Shown here piece after piece: positions 5,337 to 11,230 of a stretch of DNA of 22,022 nucleotides. The notes beneath the pieces were generated by a model. That model was not told the origin of the DNA. It did not search any database and was given only the letters and a program-made list of their open reading frames with translations. How positions within the stretch are numbered: the first letter of the stretch is position 1; each line of letters starts with the position of its first letter. The position numbers and the translations under genes were made by a program. Source of the DNA: Elusimicrobia bacterium UBA6262 (GTDB taxonomy: Bacteria; CAYTYR01; UBA6262); contig DJVG01000023.1 of the NCBI GenBank assembly GCA_002441095.1, positions 1-22,022 on the forward strand, given 5' to 3'.

Positions 5337-6236
5337 AAGAGAGTAGTATTTTACATAGTATTTAGTTTGACTCTTCTTATGTCTGGCCTTGCGCAGGCAT
5401 ATGTAATAGATGGATTACTGACTAGCTGGGATTTGGTTATTACAGACAATTCCCAGAAGTTGGATACAGATATTGAAAATTATGTACAGAATCTATCGGC
5501 TGATGCAGCCCAATTGCCAGAACCTGGTACCATGGTGCTGTTTGGCAGTGGGATCTTTGGCTTGCTGGTGACCAGCTTTAGGAGATTCTTCAGGCAGCTC
5601 AAAAGAGGCATGGATATATTTATGGCTGGAGTAGCTATCATAGTCACTGCCCCCTTATGGATACTGATAGCTATTGCAATTAAGTTGACCTCCAAAGGTC
5701 CGGTGTTCTTTAAGCAGGACCGGGTAGGGGAAAACAAACGCTACAATGAAAGACGCAAAGCAGTCCGGAACACTGACCGCAGGACCGGACAGAGCTTTGG
5801 ACGCTCCTTTACCATGTATAAATTCCGGACCATGAAAGTGAATGCGGAAGAAACAACAGGCGCTGTCTGGTGCCAGGAAGATGACCCCAGGATCACCTCT
5901 GTAGGCAAGTTCTTAAGGAAGACCCATTTGGATGAACTGCCCCAATTGATCAATGTGCTGAAGGCCGAAATGAGCGTGATCGGGCCCAGGCCGGAGAGAG
6001 CCCAGATCATACCTACCTTGAATAAATCGATCAAAAAATATAATAAGCGGCTGAGAGTAAAGCCAGGTATTACCGGGTTGGCGCAAGTACGCCAGCATTA
6101 TGATTCTACCCTGGGTGATGTGAAGAAGAAAGTCCATTATGACCTGTTATATATCAGGAAGATGTGCCTGCTGATGGATCTCAGGATCATCTTTGGCACA
6201 TTAGTAGTGATGCTGACCGGTAAGGGCGCACGGTAA
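5334..6236 (+). CDS. Fusion: signal peptide + short PEP-CTERM segment + bacterial sugar transferase
   Basis: 300 residues from ATG 5334, the last of five in-frame ATGs; earlier ones would only add MG repeats. Residues 1-22 are a signal peptide (VVFYIVFSLTLLMSGLAQA). Residues 23-61 form a short exported segment starting YVIDGLLTSW, like the N-terminus of the next gene's product (YVIDGVLSDW). Residues 62-84 are a canonical PEP-CTERM signal: PEPGTMVLFGSGIFGLLVTS followed by FRR. At K90-R91 the protein runs straight into a bacterial sugar transferase domain: RGMDIFMAGVAI (membrane-dipping helix), KLTSKGPVFFKQDRVG (118-132), MYKFRTMKVNAEE, DDPRITSVGKFLRKTHLDELPQL (183-205), SVIGPRPER, and VKPGITGLAQV. 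The first half of that domain carries a charged insert (133-158). Such enzymes transfer a sugar phosphate to undecaprenyl phosphate to start exopolysaccharide synthesis. Topology fits: outside peptide, PEP helix as anchor, catalytic domain in the cytoplasm. An internal ATG at 5610 could give the enzyme alone, but its RBS spacing is poor. Confidence 0.85.
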   Translation: MKRVVFYIVFSLTLLMSGLAQAYVIDGLLTSWDLVITDNSQKLDTDIENYVQNLSADAAQLPEPGTMVLFGSGIFGLLVTSFRRFFRQLKRGMDIFMAGVAIIVTAPLWILIAIAIKLTSKGPVFFKQDRVGENKRYNERRKAVRNTDRRTGQSFGRSFTMYKFRTMKVNAEETTGAVWCQEDDPRITSVGKFLRKTHLDELPQLINVLKAEMSVIGPRPERAQIIPTLNKSIKKYNKRLRVKPGITGLAQVRQHYDSTLGDVKKKVHYDLLYIRKMCLLMDLRIIFGTLVVMLTGKGAR

Positions 6237-6252
6237 AGACCGTACAAAAAAA

Positions 6253-6286
6253 TATACTAATTACAGATTGCATAATGCAAATGTAA
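6253..6286 (+). promoter_or_regulatory. PEP-CTERM promoter/dyad module, copy 1
   Basis: A TATACT -10 box (6253-6258), 2 bases, then a 26-nt dyad at 6261-6286: outer arms TTACA / TGTAA and inner arms TTGCAT / ATGCAA. The ATG follows 21 bases later. No -35 box is visible. The same -10/dyad/ATG spacing recurs at 8634-8667 and 9592-9624. Confidence 0.65.
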
Positions 6287-6307
6287 GTAAAGGGAGGGGG
6301 TGAAAAA

Positions 6308-7084
6308 ATGAAAAAGATTTTAATTGTAACAGCAATGTTAGTATTGTTTGCTGTATCTGCGCATGCCTATGTGATTGATGGCGTGTTAAGTGACTGGGGT
6401 ATAACTCCTGGACCTTATGGCGCAAGCGATTGGACACCGAATGCCGGGATCTTGTCCTTTATTGAGGATAATGATCCAGCAATTGATACTGTTGGCCCTG
6501 GCTGGGGTGGTCAGTTGTATGATATTGAAGGCCTGTATGCCACTTGGGATGCAAGCTTTCTATATTTAGCTATGGCTGGTGGCTTCGGCAGCACATCAAT
6601 AGAATATCCTAATAGTGTCATAGCTGGTGACTTGGCTATCAACTTTGGAAATCCAGGGCCTATGGGTTCTGGCGTCTATAAGTATGGTCTCGAGACTACT
6701 GGTTTGGCATCATCTGGATGGTATACTGCACCTGCTAATGTGATGGGTGGTGTATATTCTAATGTGACCTGGATCGGTGGGAAGTATTTCCCAATAGCTG
6801 ATCCGGCGAATATCGGAACAGGTAATCTGTTGGGATTGGCTCAGTTTGTGTATACAAGTACTCCTGATGCCAATGCTCACTATTTCCTGGAAGCTGCTAT
6901 CCCAGTGTCGTATTTCGGCGCTGATTGGGATCCGAGTAACTTGTATGTCCATTTCACCAACTTCTGCGGAAATGATATGGCAGACATTACACCAGTGCCA
7001 GAACCGAGCAGTCTGATGCTTTTGGGCACAGGATTACTTGGCTTGGTTGGTTATGGCAAAGTAAGATTTGGTAAGAAAGCGTAA
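6308..7084 (+). CDS. PEP-CTERM protein with a CBM9/DOMON-like N-terminus
   Basis: 258 residues with a strong RBS (GGGAGGGGG, ending 7 bases before ATG). A signal peptide covers residues 1-20 (KKILIVTAMLVLFAVSAHA). The mature protein starts YVIDGVLSDWG, the IDG-x-x-x-DW pattern that opens carbohydrate-family-9/DOMON-like beta-sandwich domains. The following sequence (DIEGLYATWDASFLYLAMAGG, later YFLEAAIPVSYFG and NLYVHFTNFCGND) fits the same fold, so sugar or surface-polymer binding is possible (inference). The C-terminus is a complete exosortase sorting signal: PVPEPSSLMLLGTGLLGLVG, then YGKVRFGKKA. It should be exported, cleaved by an exosortase and released or anchored at the surface. Its N-terminus resembles the exported segment of the upstream fusion protein. 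Confidence 0.85.
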   Translation: MKKILIVTAMLVLFAVSAHAYVIDGVLSDWGITPGPYGASDWTPNAGILSFIEDNDPAIDTVGPGWGGQLYDIEGLYATWDASFLYLAMAGGFGSTSIEYPNSVIAGDLAINFGNPGPMGSGVYKYGLETTGLASSGWYTAPANVMGGVYSNVTWIGGKYFPIADPANIGTGNLLGLAQFVYTSTPDANAHYFLEAAIPVSYFGADWDPSNLYVHFTNFCGNDMADITPVPEPSSLMLLGTGLLGLVGYGKVRFGKKA

Positions 7085-7120
7085 GATTTAATTAATGCGC
7101 ATGAATTAGATCGGTCTGTG

Positions 7121-7148
7121 CGGTATCAGGGGTAATACCCTGATACCG
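7121..7148 (+). terminator. Strong hairpin between PEP-CTERM genes
   Basis: An 11-bp perfect stem CGGTATCAGGG (7121-7131) / CCCTGATACCG (7138-7148) with a 6-base loop. No T-run follows, so it may be an mRNA-stabilising or processing hairpin rather than an intrinsic terminator. It contains the ATCAGG word of the interspersed repeat family. Confidence 0.5.
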
Positions 7149-7192
7149 TATGGAAATTAAAATTTCGCAACGACCTTGCAAAAGGAGAGAAT

Positions 7193-7819
7193 ATGAAAAC
7201 AGCAAAATTAATAGCAGTCGTTTTAGGGGTAATGTTTATATTCAGTACATCTGCTTACGCTGTTGTAGATGTGATCCAATCTCCAACAGGCTATTTTTGT
7301 CCGGATGAAGCGCAGACTTATAATGCTCCGTATTATCGCTGGTATAACGAAGACTGGGGCTGGACACATAATGCTATTGGCGGCACTTTCACTACTGCTA
7401 CCTTGAATATTAGCGCCTGGGATGTTGACGCAGATGCCTATTCTGAACCTGAAGTTGATAATATTTATGCCTGGGAAAATAGCTCTGCTACATGGACTCT
7501 TTTAGGCAGTCTGGTCGGTAATGATAATGCCTGGGGATATACTACTTTTGTCCTGGGCTCTGAATTTTTTGATGATATTGCCTCAGGACTTCAGATCTGG
7601 ATGGATATAGACGCAACTCACACCCAAGATTGGTGGGCTGTGGCGCTGGCTAAGTCAGTGTTATCTCTTGATGGCGGCGCATTGCCAGGGGCTAATCCCG
7701 GAGCTGGGCTTCCTACTAACGGGACTCCAATTCCCGAACCAGGCACCTTCATGCTCTTAGGTTCAGGCTTGGTTGGCTTGCTTGGCTACGGCAAAGCAAG
7801 ACTTGGCAAGAAAGCCTAA
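7193..7819 (+). CDS. PEP-CTERM beta-sandwich protein
   Basis: 208 residues; RBS AAGGAGAG just before ATG. The signal peptide spans 1-23 (KTAKLIAVVLGVMFIFSTSAYA). The body is rich in W, Y, D, S and T (TATLNISAWDVDAD, then WTLLGSLVGNDNAWGYTTFVLGSEFFDDI), as expected for an extracellular beta-sandwich. The stretch ATLNIS…FVLGSEFFDDIASG aligns with ATLSIK…FVLGQNILDEISG of the product at 9646-10200, so the two are divergent paralogues. The C-terminus is a full PEP-CTERM signal (PIPEPGTFMLLGSGLVGLLG, then YGKARLGKKA). No conserved catalytic motif is visible, and it is probably a structural or adhesive matrix protein (inference). It lacks the dyad module of its neighbours and may depend on read-through from 6308. 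Confidence 0.85.
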   Translation: MKTAKLIAVVLGVMFIFSTSAYAVVDVIQSPTGYFCPDEAQTYNAPYYRWYNEDWGWTHNAIGGTFTTATLNISAWDVDADAYSEPEVDNIYAWENSSATWTLLGSLVGNDNAWGYTTFVLGSEFFDDIASGLQIWMDIDATHTQDWWAVALAKSVLSLDGGALPGANPGAGLPTNGTPIPEPGTFMLLGSGLVGLLGYGKARLGKKA

Positions 7820-7834
7820 TAATTTGAATACTTT

Positions 7835-7870
7835 AAGCTGCTGGGAGCTATAAACTCCCTGCGGCTTTTT
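7835..7870 (+). terminator. Intrinsic terminator
   Basis: Stem AAGCTGCTGGGAG (7835-7847) / CTCCCTGCGGCTT (7855-7867) with one mismatch and one G.T pair; a T-run reaches 7870. It separates the gene ending at 7819 from the next one. Confidence 0.75.
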
Positions 7871-7907
7871 GTGGTTATATATAATAGGGCTGGGTCAGGA
7901 GCTGTAG

Positions 7908-8615
7908 ATGATTAAGCGATTGCTTTTAGCCATAACGATCTTTGTTGGTTTGGTCCCGGTATATGCTGGTTTAGGTCAGGCCTACACCTATACCGTTGAT
8001 TTTACTGCCGGAGATATTAAAAGCTATATTACTGACCCTTTAAGCAATAATGAGTATGTCTGGGGACTTTGGGCCCTGGTGGCTTACCCTATGTTGCCTT
8101 CTTATACGATCACCAGTTTATATACAGACCAGAATGAGTGGTATGTGACCCATGATTCTGAATTTGTGGACACGAACGGCGCTTGTTTTAGGGCAGTGCC
8201 GGGAGCAGAGATCCCCGGAAATCCTTCTCATCCTCTGCATATGATCAGTGATCAACCAGACCCATTATCAGATCATATCATGAGCTATTTTGGCAATACT
8301 ACGGTTAATGTGCCTAATAGTACTTTATTTAGCTTCACTTTCGCTTCTGATTCTATCTGGGATGGCTGTTGGCGGTTTCTGGTAGATGGCTCTCGCTATA
8401 TTAAGCAAACTACGGGTCCGGCTACCTGGGATGAAGATTTTTGGGGCGGCAGGGATAACGGAGAAACTTTTTGGGATACCCGCGATGCCGGTGGTGGTTT
8501 ACCGGGAAATATAGATGGTTATAGGGTGTGTCGCCCGGTACCTGAGCCAGGGACATTGATGCTGTTGGGAACAGGTTTGGTTGGGTTACTTGGACTACGG
8601 AGGAAAAGAAGTTAG
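7908..8615 (+). CDS. PEP-CTERM protein, unrecognised body
   Basis: 235 residues; AGGAG at 7897-7901, 6 bases before ATG. The signal peptide is about residues 1-25 (RLLLAITIFVGLVPVYAGLGQA). The mature body (YTYTVDFTAGDIKSY, then FSFTFASDSIWDGCWRFLVDGSRYIKQ and TWDEDFWGGRDNGETFWDTR) is acidic and aromatic-rich, with two cysteines in its second half. I do not recognise a named domain. The C-terminal signal PVPEPGTLMLLGTGLVGLLG ends in the short LRRKRS tail, unlike the YGK-x-RFGKK tail of the two preceding proteins. A TATAAT at 7880-7885 may be its -10 box, but no -35 is evident. Expected location is the cell surface after exosortase processing. Confidence 0.82.
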   Translation: MIKRLLLAITIFVGLVPVYAGLGQAYTYTVDFTAGDIKSYITDPLSNNEYVWGLWALVAYPMLPSYTITSLYTDQNEWYVTHDSEFVDTNGACFRAVPGAEIPGNPSHPLHMISDQPDPLSDHIMSYFGNTTVNVPNSTLFSFTFASDSIWDGCWRFLVDGSRYIKQTTGPATWDEDFWGGRDNGETFWDTRDAGGGLPGNIDGYRVCRPVPEPGTLMLLGTGLVGLLGLRRKRS

Positions 8616-8633
8616 TGGTTCGTAACAAAAGAA

Positions 8634-8667
8634 TATAATACTTACAGATTGTACAATGCAAATGTAA
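8634..8667 (+). promoter_or_regulatory. PEP-CTERM promoter/dyad module, copy 2
   Basis: TATAAT (8634-8639), 2 bases, then a 26-nt dyad (8642-8667) with the same outer arms TTACA / TGTAA as copy 1. It differs from copy 1 at only three positions, all in the inner left arm and centre. The ATG at 8688 follows after 20 bases. Confidence 0.65.
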
Positions 8668-8687
8668 TATAGATGGGAGGTGAAATT

Positions 8688-9461
8688 ATGAAAAAGTTAA
8701 TTTTATTGTTAGGATTGATCTTCTTGATGGGTGTGCAGATAGCCGGAGCAACGATGATTGATCTGACTACTCTCGGCTCTGCGGTGTTTTTTAACAGCGC
8801 CTGGTTTAAGCAGATGGATTTAAGTGCGACTGGCAGCGGCAATATTGACTCATTCGTGCAGATAGGGGTAGGCGGCAATCTCGATATCATAGAGGCCTAT
8901 AATACTACGGTGAATAATGTGTTGGACAATGGCCCTTCTAATGTATTCAATCATGAGTTGGAGTTGACTGCTGTGCCGTCAATGTCAATATATGGCGGGA
9001 CATATCGCGAATTCCTGCTGGATATACACCAGAACCAGGCCGGAACTGACAGCTTGCTTTCTGTGGATGAGATCCAGCTGTTTTTGTCTAATACTCCGAA
9101 TCAGTCGGTCACGACATTTAATGCCAGTGGTATCCTGGAGTTAGCCGATGCTTCTTTGATCTGGAGATTGGATAGCGCAGCTGCTGATAATTACATCAAG
9201 ATGGATTCTGCATTGAATCCCGGCCAGGGCTGGGGTGACATGTATGCCTATTTCCCGGAAAACATCTTCACCGGTGGCTATCAGTATGTATACCTGTATT
9301 CAAGATTCGGCGAAATTTATCCAAATAATGCCAATTTTGAAGAGTGGGCAGTAAGAGAAGCCACAAATGGTAATCCAATCCCTGAGCCAGGTACCTTGAT
9401 GCTGTTGGGCACAGGGTTAGTGGGATTGTTAGGCCTACGGAGAAAAAGTCGTTCGTGGTAA
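8688..9461 (+). CDS. PEP-CTERM protein with a 'YSRFG…FEEWAV' type body
   Basis: 257 residues; GGGAGG (8675-8680) precedes ATG 8688, and the in-frame ATG at 8673 lies inside that RBS, so it is rejected. A signal peptide of about 21 residues (KKLILLLGLIFLMGVQIAGA) leads the protein. The body shows SGNIDSFVQIG, REFLLDIHQN, SLLSVDEIQLFLSNT, LDSAAADNYIKMDSALNPGQGWGDMYAYFPE and YVYLYSRFGEIYPNNANFEEWAV. These motifs recur in a family of PEP-CTERM extracellular proteins of unknown function (known pattern, recalled not searched). The sorting signal PIPEPGTLMLLGTGLVGLLG has the LRRK-type tail. It is expressed from the dyad-containing promoter at 8634. Confidence 0.85.
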   Translation: MKKLILLLGLIFLMGVQIAGATMIDLTTLGSAVFFNSAWFKQMDLSATGSGNIDSFVQIGVGGNLDIIEAYNTTVNNVLDNGPSNVFNHELELTAVPSMSIYGGTYREFLLDIHQNQAGTDSLLSVDEIQLFLSNTPNQSVTTFNASGILELADASLIWRLDSAAADNYIKMDSALNPGQGWGDMYAYFPENIFTGGYQYVYLYSRFGEIYPNNANFEEWAVREATNGNPIPEPGTLMLLGTGLVGLLGLRRKSRSW

Positions 9462-9511
9462 GAGAAAGCTGATTGAAAAGAAAAAATAAAATCAAATAAA
9501 CTAAGTTTGTC

Positions 9512-9562
9512 CTTAATTTACACAAAAACGTGAGATTAATGAAGATTAATCTCACGTTTTTT
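9512..9562 (+). promoter_or_regulatory. Leader hairpin element, copy 3
   Basis: A diverged TTAATTTACAC head (9513-9523), then ACGTGAGATTAAT. A perfect 17-bp stem (9524-9540 / 9545-9561) closes on a GAAG loop and runs into the T-run. It could act as the terminator of the 8688 gene, an attenuator for the 9646 gene, or both. Confidence 0.7.
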
Positions 9563-9591
9563 ATAGCGGTAAACTTTTAACATAAATGCAA

Positions 9592-9624
9592 TTTAATAAT
9601 TACATTGTGTACAAGCACAAGTAA
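9592..9624 (+). promoter_or_regulatory. PEP-CTERM promoter/dyad module, copy 3
   Basis: A TTTAAT -10-like box (9592-9597), 2 bases, then a dyad at 9600-9624: TTAC / GTAA outer arms and TTGTGT / GCACAA inner arms. The inner arms differ from copies 1 and 2 but remain complementary. The ATG is 21 bases further on. Confidence 0.6.
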
Positions 9625-9645
9625 GCCCGAAAGGTGGTGAAAATG

Positions 9646-10200
9646 ATGAAAAAATTAGTTTTGTTGTTCACTTTAGTTTTTGTTTTGGGAATTGCCGGCG
9701 TAGCCAATGCTCTTCCGTTTCTGGATCTAATCGATTGGCCGAATTTTGAAGTTGTAGACAGCTTTGAGTATACTCATACCCTGAGCTCTATACCAGCTGG
9801 CTCTACTTTGGATTCTGCCACCTTGAGTATCAAACATAATGGGAATAGTTATTCCCCTACTGGTGGGAGTGGTGAGTTATGGTTGGTGAAAAGTGGAGCT
9901 CTTTTATCTATTGGGACACTTAGTAACTCTGGCGGGACAGTTTGGACCATTGATTCTTTTGTTTTGGGACAAAATATCCTGGACGAGATCAGTGGGACGA
10001 GTCCTTGGAGCCTGGTAGTTAAGCTTCAGGAAGATACCACCGGGACCGATAAACTGAATCTTGATTGGTCAAAACTGGAAGGTACTTATACTCCAGGGCA
10101 GTCGACTAATCCGATACCGGAACCAGGCACGATGATGCTGTTGGGCACTGGGTTGTTGGGAATGATCGGCTATGGCAAAGTAAAGTTTGGCAAGAAATAG
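9646..10200 (+). CDS. PEP-CTERM beta-sandwich protein, paralogue of the 7193-7819 product
   Basis: 184 residues. ATG 9646 is preferred over ATG 9643 and the upstream GTGs because those GTGs lie in the purine-rich RBS AAGGTGGTGA, and because 9646 keeps the dyad-to-ATG distance of the sister genes. A signal peptide spans 1-22 (KKLVLLFTLVFVLGIAGVANA). The body is a small beta-sandwich: STLDSATLSIKHNGN, GELWLVKSGALLSIGTL and SFVLGQNILDEISG, with WSLVVKLQEDTTGTDKLNLDW near the end. It matches parts of the 7193-7819 product. The sorting signal is PIPEPGTMMLLGTGLLGMIG followed by YGKVKFGKK. It is probably a surface/matrix protein with no visible enzymatic motif. Both leader hairpin copy 3 and dyad copy 3 lie upstream, so it is the only gene here with both elements. 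Confidence 0.85.
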   Translation: MKKLVLLFTLVFVLGIAGVANALPFLDLIDWPNFEVVDSFEYTHTLSSIPAGSTLDSATLSIKHNGNSYSPTGGSGELWLVKSGALLSIGTLSNSGGTVWTIDSFVLGQNILDEISGTSPWSLVVKLQEDTTGTDKLNLDWSKLEGTYTPGQSTNPIPEPGTMMLLGTGLLGMIGYGKVKFGKK

Positions 10201-10215
10201 TTGAAAGCAAAGGGT

Positions 10216-10271
10216 ATCAGGTGATCAGGATATTAGGAAGTGGATATCAGGATAACAGGATATCAGGAAAA
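10216..10271 (+). repeat. ATCAGG-family interspersed repeat
   Basis: ATCAGG/ATTAGG/AACAGG words with the common core AGGAAGTGGATATCAGGATA, aligning with 4945-5000 along its whole length. It starts 15 bases after a stop codon. Confidence 0.8.
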
Positions 10272-10292
10272 GCTAATAGTATGAATATAGAG

Positions 10293-10318
10293 GGCAGAGG
10301 GGAAACTCTCTGCCTTTT
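10293..10318 (+). terminator. Intrinsic terminator
   Basis: Stem GGCAGAG (10293-10299) / CTCTGCC (10308-10314), 8-base loop, TTTT. It ends the PEP-CTERM cluster. Confidence 0.7.
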
Positions 10319-10322
10319 ATAT

Positions 10323-10351
10323 TTGACAGATTACAGGAAATAGGGTATAAT
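10323..10351 (+). promoter_or_regulatory. Perfect-consensus sigma70 promoter producing a leaderless transcript
   Basis: TTGACA (10323-10328), 17-nt spacer, TATAAT (10346-10351). The ATG at 10358 starts 6 bases after the -10 box, exactly where transcription should begin, and no RBS precedes it. Confidence 0.8.
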
Positions 10352-10357
10352 AACCAT

Positions 10358-11230
10358 ATGCCAATAATAAAAAGCATGAAAATTTATAGTTCAGTAGTAA
10401 AAGCGACTTTCCAGAATCTCCGGAAGAAGCCCTCTTTATTCAAGCCTTTCCTGTATTTGAGCTTGATCGAATTGCTGGGAATGGCTGTTATCTATTTTGC
10501 CCCTCAATGGCCGGTGAGCCTGGTACTGGCGCAGCCGATCAGGGCTTTCTATGGTGAAGCCGCCTTGCATTATCCCGGTCATTTGCTGGCTTTGCCGCAA
10601 ATATTCCGCATTTGGCAGATAATATCCGGGGTGATATTTGGCGCGCTCCTGACTGGTATTGCCATATCCATGTATAACCAGGAAGCCAAGGGCATGAGCC
10701 TGCGCTTTGGCAAGAACTTTAAGATCGCTTTTAACCGGTACCTGCCATTGTTGGCCTATACTTTGGTAACATTTATCGTTATTTACCTGGTGGAGCATTT
10801 CTCCGGAAGGATCATTGCGTCCCGGCTGGTGGACGGCAAAGGGTATTTCCTGAAGATGGGCCAGATCAAATGGAGCGTGGGACTGGCGGTATTTAACTTA
10901 ATGTTCAGTGTCGGCATAGAAACGCTATTAATGTATACTCCGGTAGTGATCATCTTGGAGAATGCGGGATTTTGGCGGGCGGCGGGCAAATCCATTAAAA
11001 CAGTGTTCCATTATTTTATCACATCCGTCCTGCTGGTGCTGGTGCCAGTGATATTCTATATGGCTGCCGTGATCTCCAGGGTATTTATCCCGAAATTGAT
11101 GGATAAGCTTTTCCCGGAGATGAGCATGGTCATCCTGGCGGTGGGTATACTGGTTGCTTTCCTGGTGAATACCATTATCGCTATATCCGCGACAATTTTG
11201 TATCTTAATGTGAGAGAGACTAAAGCCTAA
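10358..11230 (+). CDS. Polytopic membrane protein of unknown function
   Basis: 290 residues. After a basic N-terminus (residues 1-30) there are about six hydrophobic segments, at roughly 31-48, 90-108, 131-148, 175-195, 216-240 and 258-284. These include LYLSLIELLGMAVIYFAPQW, FGALLTGIAISMYNQEAKG, YTLVTFIVIYLVEHF and VGILVAFLVNTIIAISATIL. The general look recalls the DUF/YciC-like families of inner-membrane proteins with loops between long hydrophobic helices, but I cannot assign one with confidence. Translation probably begins on a leaderless mRNA at ATG 10358; ATG 10376 is an alternative with no RBS either. Its stop overlaps the next gene's ATG (TAATG), so the membrane protein and the TPR lipoprotein are translationally coupled and probably act together. 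Confidence 0.7.
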   Translation: MPIIKSMKIYSSVVKATFQNLRKKPSLFKPFLYLSLIELLGMAVIYFAPQWPVSLVLAQPIRAFYGEAALHYPGHLLALPQIFRIWQIISGVIFGALLTGIAISMYNQEAKGMSLRFGKNFKIAFNRYLPLLAYTLVTFIVIYLVEHFSGRIIASRLVDGKGYFLKMGQIKWSVGLAVFNLMFSVGIETLLMYTPVVIILENAGFWRAAGKSIKTVFHYFITSVLLVLVPVIFYMAAVISRVFIPKLMDKLFPEMSMVILAVGILVAFLVNTIIAISATILYLNVRETKA

